The notes: a model not told the origin generated them from the letters alone. Counted from the stretch's first letter, positions 29,979-40,068 are shown. The stretch: 64,000 bases of DNA from Tritrichomonas musculus (GCA_039105265.1 JAPFFF010000005.1:1426001-1490000); one strand, 5' to 3'. Numbers and translations: made by a program.

Positions 29979-30677
29979 TCAAACTTCTTTGTTATTGTTT
30001 TCATCTTTGTTTTCTTGGGTAGATGAATTATTTGACTCCTTTTTAGTAATCAAAAAATAGGATTTAAGGAAAATTACAACACTAATTTCGATGACAACAA
30101 CAATAACAACGGTTACTTTTATTATTGTTTTTATCATCAATATTTCCTTGGGCATATATTTGATCTTTTATTTACCTTTAATTTTCACAGGATTACATAA
30201 AAAAATATGTAATTTAACAGAATCAATTTATTTGCTCTTTATTATTTGCTTCCATTCATTACAATAAAATTCTTCATCTGATTTGGCAATCAAAAATTTG
30301 GTGTCGTCAAGATAATGATTAGAATTATGATGATTCATTATTAAACCTTTTGGATTACTTAAAAATTCTTCATGATAAAACTAGCTTAACATCGAATCCT
30401 TTGGATACAGATTCATTAAATGATAAATCCAAATTGCAGTCAGATTTTCTCAAATGAATCCATAATCACCATTGCATTTTATGTATTCATTTGGATTATT
30501 ATAACAATGTCCATAACTTTCTGGACATCTTTTACATCACCCTGTAGGATCACATTTACAAGCTTTACATATAGAAGAATCGTATGTGTAATAATTACAA
30601 TCATCAATGCAATCATTGCAGCTGCAAATAACATTTTCACCTGCTGAATTCAATTCGAATGAACTATTGCATTTCCT
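29979..30677 (-). pseudogene. Decayed cysteine-rich type I membrane protein gene
   Basis: One frame of 233 codons runs from 30677 to a TGA at 29979-29981 with no frameshift but five internal stops. It begins RKCNSSFELNSAGE and continues with a Cys-rich part (CSCNDCIDDC, CKACKCDP, CKRCPESYGHC). Next come a linker and, in the last 58 codons, a hydrophobic span (VTVVIVVVIEISVVIF) and a charged tail ending NNNKEV. That is the plan of a trichomonad surface protein with ectodomain, one membrane span and short cytoplasmic tail. The N-terminus is missing or unrecognisable. The family is not identified. Confidence 0.7.
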
Positions 30678-31299
30678 GTTATGAATTCAAATTAATTAAA
30701 TGAATTGAGAATGAAATTCAAAATATTCTCAATCACATAGGATTGAAATAAACTTGATTAGCCTAACATTATAACTACTTAAATAAATAATTCTTTATTC
30801 ATTTTGCCATTTATTTAAATACAAACAAAAGTGAATGATAAAATAATTTGTTAATAAATAGCAAAAAATTTTTGAAATCAATGAAGAACCAGATATTTAT
30901 TTTAATTATTTACAAGCTCATAATATTGTTTTTATTTTTCTATAAAACTTCCTTATAATAAAATATAATTGGGAAAAACTCGTCGCCATTTCTATATCAA
31001 TTGAATTTGGTTCCAATGATTAAGCCAAAAATATATATAAAATTGGTGATGATTCTATAGAATCATTTTCTTATATGAGATTTGAGATCATCCTTACTAG
31101 TATAATGTGATACCAAGTTCTACATGTAATCAAGATGTCCTTATCTTTGGATCGTTTGTTCTTTTTGAAAAGCGATACAATCTCAGGTTTTACATGTGAT
31201 ATAATTTAAACAACTGAACCAATTCGATGGAAATAAAAGATAATAATTTTACAATTAATAGTTTAAGCACAGCTGCAATTGGAAAATTAATAGCATCGT
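30678..31299. other. AT-rich gap, possible coding scraps
   Basis: No intact gene. A short inverted repeat with ATTGAGAAT and ATTCTCAAT lies near 30704-30733. A plus-strand open stretch at about 31105-31200 looks faintly coding but matches nothing I know. Confidence 0.35.
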
Positions 31300-32400
31300 T
31301 TTAAGGAATAAAATCATTTACAATTGCTAAATGTATTATGTTATTGATGATGGTGGCATAATTATGATTAAATTCACACAATTATAAAATAAATATTCAC
31401 CAATTAATGTTACTGATGATGGAATTGTAATTTCATTCAAATGAAGGGGAAAAAATGACTCTGGTTTTGGCTGACACGAATGTTGTTTGGACATTGAAAT
31501 TGAAAGGTTATTTGGTTGGCCTCTTTATTTGCTTGCATTGTGAATTGGATCATTTGGTCGACAATTCTCCTACGTGAGCTATCGTCCACTTGAATTTTCA
31601 TTTCTTTTTCAAACCGCTCATTTTCTCTCAATTTCTCCACTTTTTGTTTGAGCTTCACAATTCTCTCTCTTTGGAGGGACTGACCCTTAGTCTTCTCTTA
31701 CTTTGGATTGACTTGGGTCTGTTTGGACATTAAATTTCTATTCAAATTCAACTCAAAAGTTTCATTGTCAAGTTCTTCATTTTCACTGTCTTCGTGTTTT
31801 GCAAAACGTCCTTTTTTTCAGAAAATTGTCGAGCTCTTCATTTTCACTGTCTTCGTCTGAACCAAAAAATCAACTCTCTATTCATCATCATCAACTCAGT
31901 CTCAGTTCCAAGGATTGAGTTTCGATTTCCATTGAGAAAACAGCACGAAAAGATCGGATGAAGCTCTGCTATTTGTGAAACATTATTGAATGAGTAGTCT
32001 CACATCACAACCGCTCCATTGTAAAAACGATATGGTGATTGAGTGACCGTTTATTTCATTAGGTTACCTGAAAATAACCGACTTTTCGTCGATGTTGAAA
32101 AGTCCAGAAATTTCTTTGATTGAATGCACGTAGTCTATCGTTATTCCGACTGAGATAAAATTGAATGCATCACATATTTTTTGGGATTCTTTAAACTTGC
32201 CATCATAGTCATATATATAGTAATCTATCGTAGGATCATTCGTTAAATGCTCTCGTAAAACTTTTGAAAAAAATGCAAAATTAATTTCATTTGTATTCTT
32301 GACTTTTCATCTTTATTGCAAATGATTTAAATCGGTCATTCGTTAGAAAATTAATAAGTGTGTAATTGATGATTTGAACACCATCATCCAATTAGTTATT
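31300..32400 (-). pseudogene. Decayed BspA-like gene (BTB-like head, coiled coil, LRR_5 remnant)
   Basis: In gene order on the minus strand: near 32400-32050 two frames give DRFKSFAIKMKSQEYK, then YIYDYDGKFKESQKIC and HSIKEISGLFNIDEKSVIF. This is the pattern of the BTB-like head seen in trichomonad LRR/ankyrin proteins. Near 31680-31437 there is a charged coiled coil (KLKQKVEKLRENERFEKEMK). At about 31433-31335 an LRR_5 unit remains (EITIPSSVTLIGEYLF, then MPPSSIT). Frames change several times and stops intervene. The order is the same as in the intact gene at 22.7-27.2 kb, so this is a broken relative. The repeat array is almost wholly gone. Confidence 0.7.
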
Positions 32401-33184
32401 GAGATCTGATTGGTAGCTTTTTAGTATTTATTAAAAACTTGATTTGCATTGAACATCAAAATTTATTGTATGGGTGATTATATACATAAAATTTTATGTA
32501 TACAACTAAATTATTGAATAAAATTGGGAACTTCTGTTAGATAATATAATTAATTAATATTTAATATGTTTCCTGAAAAAAAAAAAGCATTGAAATTTAA
32601 TGAAGATAATATACAATGATTTTAAATGTTAACAAATACAAATGAATATACTAGTGTTTTACATATTTATCTAAATTTTTAATGATCAAAGAAATTGATA
32701 TTGCAGTTGTTTAATCATTCAACTAAAATAATAATAATTATTATTTTAAAGAAATTATAATGCCAAATAATGAATTATTTTTTTGTTAAAAAGGATGGTC
32801 TAGTAGATAAATAAATTCAATTTTATGTGAAATGTAAATGTTGAATAAATTGAAAAGTATTCAAATAATTTCAATTCAATTTGTTTCGTTGAGGAATATG
32901 AAATAAATGACTCTTTTGTCCAAAATTTGTTTGATTTTTAATTACCTTATTTTAAAATAAATATTAAAAAATAAATCTAAAATTCAAAAATTTCAAAATT
33001 TAAAATATTATTTTTACAACAATAATATTAATAATTAGTATATTTAAAACATAAATTTATTATTAATATTATTATTAATTATATAACATAGAATTTATAA
33101 ATAATAATATAACATATATGCTTATATATTTGAATAGAAATTATTGAAAAAAACCAATTTCATTGAATCTTTTTATTATTTTAA
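32401..33184. other. AT-rich upstream region of the lyase gene
   Basis: 784 bp, extremely AT-rich, with short AT-palindromic runs. A TCATT at 33160-33164, about 20 bases above the lyase ATG, fits the trichomonad initiator pattern. No gene was seen. Confidence 0.5.
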
Positions 33185-36100
33185 ATGTTTTGCATTTTAC
33201 TCTTCATTCACACATCTTTATGTCACCAAAAGATAATTCATGAGTGGGATTCTGAAATAATTAATGAGTTATTTAAAACTTCCAAGGTTGAACACCCAGC
33301 ATCAATTATTAATAAGAAAGATTTAGAAAGAGCAAGAAAAAATATTGAAAAATATGACTGGGCACGCAAAAGGAGAGATTCGGTTGCAAACTCTGCAAAC
33401 GGAATTATCGGTAGATATAATGATGAATTCCTTGACAATATGGTACCTAGAACAACACCAAACACTCATACTTTTTGTCCAAATTGTGCCAAATTAGGTG
33501 GATTTATGTCAAAAGGAACATGGTCATGGCATAATTCTAAACCAAATGAAATTACGTGTTCGAAATGCGGAGCTAAATTCCCAAATAACAAAAAATATCC
33601 TGAATCAATATCTTATACTAGTAAATGGGATCCAGAGCAAGTTATTACCTATATTAATACAGGTCCTCAAATATGTATGAAATATTTCCGATGTTATTCA
33701 TCAGTAGAAGGAGTTATCCGAGGTAAAAAGTTAGATTACACAATTAATAGACTTCCTACTCTTTATGAAGCATATGCGCTTACAGGGGACATCAAATATG
33801 CAAATGCAGTCAAAAAGTTTCTACTCAAATTAGCTGATAGGATGCCATATTACATGGTTTACATGGGCTATTCATATTCCCAGTATGCGGACTGCGATCC
33901 CCACTATGTTGTTCAAAATCTTCCCAACTTACCAATAATAAACGGTCACCAATGTCCCATGATTGCAGCAGACTCCGACCAATACGACGATAAAGCGTTT
34001 TTCTCCAATTATTGGTCAGCAAGTCGACTTGGAACAAGTGGGACTGATGGTGAATATGTCCAAATATTCGCACAAGCTTACGACATGATTGCCGACGCCT
34101 TGAAAGACGACGGGAAGCCGCTCCTGAGTGAAGAAGAGAAGAATCACATTGAGAAAGACTTGTTAATTGAATCTTGTCTGCTTGGCTACTTCGACAAGAA
34201 GATAAACAACAAGTCAACAATGAACTTGAAAGGTTGCGCACTTGTCGGCCTTGTTGTTGGCAATGCAAAACTTGTCCATTTTGGCATTGATGGTTTCAAC
34301 AGGACACTTTCTGAATATTATCTTAAAGATGGAAGCACGTCACAATCACAAGGATATGGAATAAAGACGTTAAACGGCCTGAGCGGTTTAAATCTTGCCT
34401 TCAGAAATTATTCCGATCCTCCAAATTTTGTTCCTGGAGAAAACGAGCAAATTTTGAAGAACTTTAACATTAATCATGACACTGAATTTGAACCAATATG
34501 GCATGCATTGATGTGGGCAGTCAATTCTGATTTCTATTATCCAATCATTGGTGATGAAACATTCAAGGTCACTTTCCCCACTTCGTATGATTATCTAGTT
34601 TCTGAATACAAGCGCAAATACATGCTTGAATACGTTGGAATGCTTCAAAGTGAAGGCATTAATTACTCCCCAAATTTGTATTTGTCGGATCCAGATTATG
34701 TCCCTTATAACGGCACTGTTAAATTGCCTGATTTCGTTTATCCTTACCTTCAACAAGGATACATTCGATCTGGAAAAGATGGACGAGAAAGCATCCTGAT
34801 ATTGGATGCAAGTCCGGCTGATGGTGGCCATCATCATTTAGATTCACTTAACATTATCTACACGAAATATAACAAAGAGATGCTGCTTGACCTTGGCTAT
34901 CTTGTTGATCATCCAAACGGATCATTTACTCAAGCAACAGTTGCTCATCAAACCTGCCTCTTTGACGGAATTGATCAACAGCTAAACAACAGAGGAGGCC
35001 AATTTCATCTCTTCGATGCAACTAATGAAGACACTAAAGTAATGCAAGCTTCATCACGTCCTTACAGTACCGCTGATGTTTATCAAAGAACGCTTCTTCA
35101 AATGAAGCATGATAAGAATGATTACGTTGTCGATATTTTCAGAGCAAAAGGTGGAAAAAAACGAAGAGAACTTGTTATTCATGGTCCAAACAATGATTAT
35201 CAAATGAATAAAAAGTTGTCTTTTAATGATCCTTACGAAGTTGTTCCTGCTCCAAGTTCAATTGAGTTCAGAATAAGAAGTATCATGAAATTTGAAATAG
35301 CAGACTTCTCATTGTATGAAACAAATGAAGATGGATCTCAAGGTGATGAAATTTTACGTGATCTTAATCTTGAAAGTACAGGAAATGGTGAATGTAAAGA
35401 TGATGTTTTTATTTGCTATAATAAAAATGCAAAAACAGATGTTTCTTATTCATTGGTTGATGGTCCAACAAAAGGTAAAAAGGCAGTTCAAATTGAAGTA
35501 ACTAAAGGGAACAACTGCAATTTATTAATTGGGCATTCAAAGAAATATCTTCCATTGAAAGAGAACGCGCGTTACATACTTCAATTTAAAGCACGAGGAA
35601 AGAATTTTGTTGATAGAATTAGATTGAAGTATTCCAACGTTGAGAATGAATACAAGAAGCTTTCTTTGAATGACATTAAAGAGAATGAATGGACTCTTTT
35701 CAAAGGATACTTTGACATTGGAAAACCGTTCTCAGAAGCACTTGGAACAATCACAAATGATCCGGTTTCAATTGAATGGAAAATCGATGAAAACACGAAT
35801 TTTTCAATTTTTGCCCCTTCTCGTCCTAATCAAAAAGTTTTCTTTAAGAACGGCTGGGGACAAAGAAAGACAGGTAATGCTGATATTGGTGCAACTCTTC
35901 CTTACTTCTACTTCTATCGTGACATTGAAGACAAGGTGTCAACATGGGTCACTGTTTATGAAGGCTACAAAGACGGACACAGATTGGTTGAATCTGTTGA
36001 AGCACGTGATGACGACCATGGAAATGTTGAAATAAAAGTGAAAACAACAGACGGTTGTGATCTCATCACAAGCAGTTTTGAAGGTAAAGAAGTTGCAAGT

Positions 36101-36793
36101 TCATTTGGACTGAAATCAAATGCCAAAATTGCTGTCATTAACAATGGAAAGCCTCGTCTTTTCGACGGTAATTTTCTCGAGTTCAATGGCCAACAAATAA
36201 ACAGGAAAGTCTCAACATACAACGGAACAGTTCTTGGCATTGGTATCACAGAAACAAAGGACAAATCATGGTTTGACATCGATGACTCTGTTGACATCAA
36301 TAAAGTCAGGCCTGGCCAAATTCTCTTCGTGCAGGGCGATGATAAAGTAAGCCGTGGATATCCAATTCTGAGAACAGAAAAAGTGGCAAAAGCAGGCTAT
36401 CGTGTTTACGTTAAATACGATTACAAAGGATTCAAATCACATCCAGCAAATACATATCATATCATGAATGTAATCTCTGAGTTTGACTCGCCGGATAAAC
36501 CAACAACAACAACAACAACAAAGATCTCATCTTCTTTGCCTGATGAATATTTGAGTGATTTGTCTGAAATTTGGGGAAATGAATCAGATTCTGGCTTTAA
36601 TGAAACAGACAACGAAGACAAGCAAAAAGAAAATAAGAAGAAGAGATTGTCTACTGCTGGAATTGTTGGAATTGTTTTTGCTGTAATTGCAGTCATTGCT
36701 GCTGTTGTAGGTGGCTCTATTTTCATAATTAGAAGATCTAGAAAACAAAGTAGTGAATCGGGATTTGATGTATATTCTAATAATCAAATTTGA
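33185..36793 (+). CDS. Membrane-anchored heparinase II/III-like polysaccharide lyase, 1202 aa
   Basis: Likely a surface enzyme that cuts acidic polysaccharides such as glycosaminoglycans by elimination. A signal peptide is seen (MFCILLFIHTSLC). The helical toroid part follows, with the CPNC...CSKCG pair (about 98-128), a Cys-rich element also seen in bacterial heparinase II/III proteins. Then comes the beta-sandwich with DGGHHHLDSLN (about 546-555) and LLDLGYLVDHPNG, matching the family's GGHxHxDxL and DPG signatures. Residues about 720-880 look like an inserted carbohydrate-binding module (CBM4/9-like). A Thr/Ser/Glu-rich stalk, one membrane span (about 1159-1182) and a short basic tail close it. 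Intronless. A bacterial origin by transfer is possible, but the tail and anchor are eukaryotic additions. Substrate unknown. Confidence 0.85.
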   Translation: MFCILLFIHTSLCHQKIIHEWDSEIINELFKTSKVEHPASIINKKDLERARKNIEKYDWARKRRDSVANSANGIIGRYNDEFLDNMVPRTTPNTHTFCPNCAKLGGFMSKGTWSWHNSKPNEITCSKCGAKFPNNKKYPESISYTSKWDPEQVITYINTGPQICMKYFRCYSSVEGVIRGKKLDYTINRLPTLYEAYALTGDIKYANAVKKFLLKLADRMPYYMVYMGYSYSQYADCDPHYVVQNLPNLPIINGHQCPMIAADSDQYDDKAFFSNYWSASRLGTSGTDGEYVQIFAQAYDMIADALKDDGKPLLSEEEKNHIEKDLLIESCLLGYFDKKINNKSTMNLKGCALVGLVVGNAKLVHFGIDGFNRTLSEYYLKDGSTSQSQGYGIKTLNGLSGLNLAFRNYSDPPNFVPGENEQILKNFNINHDTEFEPIWHALMWAVNSDFYYPIIGDETFKVTFPTSYDYLVSEYKRKYMLEYVGMLQSEGINYSPNLYLSDPDYVPYNGTVKLPDFVYPYLQQGYIRSGKDGRESILILDASPADGGHHHLDSLNIIYTKYNKEMLLDLGYLVDHPNGSFTQATVAHQTCLFDGIDQQLNNRGGQFHLFDATNEDTKVMQASSRPYSTADVYQRTLLQMKHDKNDYVVDIFRAKGGKKRRELVIHGPNNDYQMNKKLSFNDPYEVVPAPSSIEFRIRSIMKFEIADFSLYETNEDGSQGDEILRDLNLESTGNGECKDDVFICYNKNAKTDVSYSLVDGPTKGKKAVQIEVTKGNNCNLLIGHSKKYLPLKENARYILQFKARGKNFVDRIRLKYSNVENEYKKLSLNDIKENEWTLFKGYFDIGKPFSEALGTITNDPVSIEWKIDENTNFSIFAPSRPNQKVFFKNGWGQRKTGNADIGATLPYFYFYRDIEDKVSTWVTVYEGYKDGHRLVESVEARDDDHGNVEIKVKTTDGCDLITSSFEGKEVASSFGLKSNAKIAVINNGKPRLFDGNFLEFNGQQINRKVSTYNGTVLGIGITETKDKSWFDIDDSVDINKVRPGQILFVQGDDKVSRGYPILRTEKVAKAGYRVYVKYDYKGFKSHPANTYHIMNVISEFDSPDKPTTTTTTKISSSLPDEYLSDLSEIWGNESDSGFNETDNEDKQKENKKKRLSTAGIVGIVFAVIAVIAAVVGGSIFIIRRSRKQSSESGFDVYSNNQI

Positions 36794-37085
36794 TTGCACT
36801 AATACATGTGATAAATGAAACATACACTGATACTCAATGGGGAATTTTTATCATACAAAAGAATGTAATTTATGATTTTAACGTAATTTATGATCATTGA
36901 TCGGTTAGCTTTTATATAAAATATTCAATGAACTCATTGAATTTGAGCTTTCGAAAAAAAAAATTTATAAAGAAGATAAACTTTATATTTGTTTACAGCA
37001 TTAATATTAAACCTTAAAAAACTCTGGTATTATAAATGTAATTTTTAGATCTAAATAAAATTTAAATGTTTATTTATTGTGAATC
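36794..37085. other. Short convergent spacer
   Basis: 292 bp between two converging surface-protein genes; AT-rich, with no distinct signal. Confidence 0.5.
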
Positions 37086-38505
37086 TTACTGGGATGATTT
37101 GCCAGCATTCTTCTTATATATGACAACGATAGCTACTATAGCAGCCATAGCAGCAACAAATCCAACGATCAACATAACATTTGGACTATTTTTGCTGTTT
37201 TTACGATTATTAGAAGTTCCGCTTTTTTCTAATGAATTGTCCTTGCTTGAAGACAAAGACTCCAAAGGACTATTCTTAGATGGAATGCATCCATCTGCTG
37301 CTTCCTTGACAATATGTATCTGCATTGGCCTTCGTATGTTATTGACTGTTGATGATAGAGTGTATTTTAATATCTTTGAACTTTCATCTTCATCAGTAAC
37401 AACGCATTTATCAGGAACTCTATTATCATCAATAACATCGACATCTGAAGAACTTGTAGATGCTTGGTGAATACCGACAAATGTATACTCTGGGCATTTT
37501 GATGATGTTATGTATAAATTCATCGTGAAAGTAGATGTGTCAGTAAAAGTTTTGGTAATTCCTGATAAAATTTCTACATAGCTTCCAGACTGCTGAGCAA
37601 ACAATTTGTAACTTTCACTGAGGCTGTTCTTAATTTTAAGATAATAAGTTTGAGAAGGAGGGGAATTATCAACGCATTTATCAGGAACTCTATTATCATC
37701 AATAACATCGACATCTGAAGAACTTGTAGATGCTTGGTGAATACCGACAAATGTATACTCTGGGCATTTTGATGATGTTATGTATAAATTCATCGTGAAA
37801 GTAGATGTGTCTTTAAAAGTTTTGGTAGTTCCTCTTTGAATTTCTACATAGCTTCCAGATCGTAGAGCGAACAATTTGTAACTTTCACTGAGGCTGTTAT
37901 TAATTTTAAGATAATAAGTTTGAGAAGGAGGTTTTTCAACACATTTTGCCGGAACATCATTGTCAGTTATATGTTCTACATAATCTTCATTAGCATAAGA
38001 TCTGAAGGTTCTTATTTTAACATAATCTGTGCATAAGCTTGATTTAATGTAATAATCGGCATTAAAATACACTTCTGTACTAATCCATGAACTTATATCA
38101 CCTTTCGCAAATTCTGTTTTTTTTTTCATTATAAAACTTAACATCTTTATTTTCGATGTCATTTTGAACATTAAGATAAGTTTTTTCCAGCAATTTTGGG
38201 AAATATTTTTTTTGACAAATATTTTGAAGATATTCATCGCCAACTTCTGGCACTATTTTATTAGAAGTTATGTATCCGTTCTCTTCAAATGAGCAATCTT
38301 TGAACTTGTATTTATAAGTAAATTGGCTAGAATCAGATCTACGAATCGTTTTTGTTAAATACGTATTAGGATTTCCTCCAATTGTTTCTGTTTCTCCATC
38401 AGGATTTGTAACCGTGAATGAAGTTGAGATTTTTCCAACAATTTTTATTCCATATTCATACATTGTGAATTCATAAGAAAAAATGCAGAGAAATAATAAA
38501 AGCAT
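37086..38505 (-). CDS. Type I membrane protein with 90-residue repeats; frame shifts at an A10 run
   Basis: The start at 38505 gives a signal peptide (MLLLFLCIFSYEF). The frame reaches KFYNEKKNRICER and stops near 38098. From the same spot another frame continues KKTEFAKGDISSWISTEVYF down to 37086. The switch falls in a run of ten A (coding strand; 38117-38126). Nine As would keep one frame, so this is either an assembly error or a real frameshift. The ectodomain ends in two near-identical 90-residue units (CPEYTFVGIHQASTSSSDVD) and a third, diverged one. A Ser/Asn-rich stalk, one membrane span (VMLIVGFVAAMAAIVAIVVIY) and a short basic tail follow. TCATT at 38513-38517 (minus) may be the initiator. 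Family unknown; surface display is inferred. Confidence 0.68.
37401..37937 (-). repeat. Two tandem 270/267-bp repeats in the type I membrane protein gene
   Basis: Units at 37401-37670 and 37671-37937 are nearly identical over their first 200 bases. They encode the segment running from YYLKI and SLSESYKLFA to DDNRVPDKC. The high identity suggests recent duplication. Confidence 0.9.
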
Positions 38506-38889
38506 CTAAGGTAATGAGGTGTTTGATCACTTCATCTATTCAATAAATTCTTTTCAAAATTAAAAACTATTTGAAAATAGTATCAGTCAAAAAAAAATTT
38601 GGTTAATCCAATATTCGCAAGATTTTGATAAAGATTTATGGATTTAAAAAAAAAATTCAATCCAATGTTTATTATCAAATTCAAATATTTTTATTTTTTG
38701 TTATGTACATTCATCAAATTTATAACAATTTTTTTTACTCAGAAAATTGAATTCTCTTAAAAAGTGAATCTTGCGCAAGATTCACAAATAATTGAATATA
38801 TGAATTTTAAAATATTTCTAGATAAAATTATACCAAATAATTTAAAATTTCAAAAAAAAAAAAAAACTGAAAATTTTATTTAAATTGAA
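38506..38889. other. AT-rich spacer with a perfect palindrome
   Basis: 384 bp upstream of the type I membrane protein gene. It contains the 22-bp palindrome listed next. Otherwise AT-rich with poly-A runs. Confidence 0.5.
38764..38785. promoter_or_regulatory. Perfect 22-bp palindrome
   Basis: The half-site GTGAATCTTGC is followed directly by its exact reverse complement. It lies about 260 bp above the start of the minus-strand membrane protein gene. A related half (CGCAAGATT) occurs near 38615. It may be a binding site for a dimeric factor; function is unknown. Confidence 0.35.
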
Positions 38890-39093
38890 TCAATAAACAA
38901 ATATATAATGAAAAAGTTGCCATTGAATTCTGAGCAACTTTGAATAAAGAATTTTTTTTTCTTGATAATTTTGTGGATGATCGAATTCCTCTTCAATCCA
39001 CAGCATGCCATCATAATAAAATTCGAAATTATAGTTAGCTGCTTTCAAGTTTGATATCAAACTTTTGAAGCTTGAATTTTCTCGGTAATACAT
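38890..39093 (-). CDS. Short open frame, possible gene fragment, 67 aa
   Basis: From the ATG at 39093 (MYYRENSSFKSL) to a stop at 38890. Composition is protein-like (YNFEFYYDGMLWIEEEFDH, several Trp), more than expected for random AT-rich sequence, but I recognise no family. It could be a scrap of a larger dead gene, like its neighbours. Confidence 0.25.
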   Translation of the reverse strand: MYYRENSSFKSLISNLKAANYNFEFYYDGMLWIEEEFDHPQNYQEKKILYSKLLRIQWQLFHYIFVY

Positions 39094-39846
39094 TGATAAA
39101 AAAATTGAATGGATCAAAAACACGTTGATTTAAATCAATTCAAATCTATAACAAAATAATTGAATGTAATACACAAAAAGTTATTAGAACAGTTAATTTA
39201 TAAATTAGTATAACTTTATATTTTTATTATGTAGCATATTATTTTATATTATAATTATATTATAATACTATTATAAAATAAAATAAAATAAAATATTAAA
39301 ATTTCATTAACTGTCAAGTAATGAGAAAATTATTTTTAGATTTCCATTTTAATTTCATATTTTTTTTATTTTTAATTTTGATATTTTATATTGAACATAT
39401 ATATATTTATAAAAACATATTTTCAAATTGTAAAAGAAAGTGTAACGCAGTAATTCAAAAATTTTTACAATAATTAATATATATATATATAAAAAACTAT
39501 CAGAATGCAACAATACTCCAATGAAAACGCATGAAAATTATTTTATTTCTGATTCAAACTTCAATTATGAAATTGAAATGTTTACGAATGAATATTACAT
39601 TGTGAACTTGACATTTAAAAAAAATATGGAACATAATAAAACGAAGTATTTCAGCTTTTTTTAATTTAAAAAAGCTCATCAAAATCTGCTTGTATGAAAT
39701 AAGAAGTTTTGTAATAATTCTTAATCACTGCTAAGCATAATAAATCAAAAAGAATATATATTTTCCTTGAGTGTTGATTTGACTTAACAATTCAATCGCC
39801 TTGGTGAGATCAGGTTTAAACATGGACTAAATTAAACATTGAAATT
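39094..39846. other. AT-rich gap
   Basis: No gene. Several AT runs, including a (TA)n stretch near 39478-39490. Confidence 0.4.
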
Positions 39847-40068
39847 TCATCTTCTTTCTGACAGATTGCTTTTTTCAAAGTATTCAACTAATGCATGTGG
39901 ATTCTTTGAAACTCCTTCTCCTGCTTTGTAAATGATTCCAAGATTATTCTTTGAATATGGATGATTGAAACATGAAGCTTCTTTAAAATGATGAATAGCT
40001 TTATCAATGTCATATGCGACATAGAAGGATTAGAATTGTACATCTGACTGATATTGCGTAGCAGCAAG
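39847..40068 (-). pseudogene. Fragment of a Sel1-repeat protein gene
   Basis: One frame gives LAATQYQSDVQF, a TAA stop, then DIDKAIHHFKEASCFNHPYS and KNNLGIIYKAGEGVSKN, ending EKSNLSERR and a TGA. The A-x-x-x-F-x-x-A...NNLGxxYxxGxGVxKN pattern is the Sel1-like repeat, common in trichomonad proteins that join a kinase or other head to Sel1 arrays. Only about one and a half repeats remain, with one internal stop. Confidence 0.75.

Noticed and set aside
30420-30647. Plus-strand open frame rich in Ile and Thr
   Set aside because: It mirrors the cysteine-rich pseudogene on the minus strand, whose Cys spacing and membrane tail make better sense.
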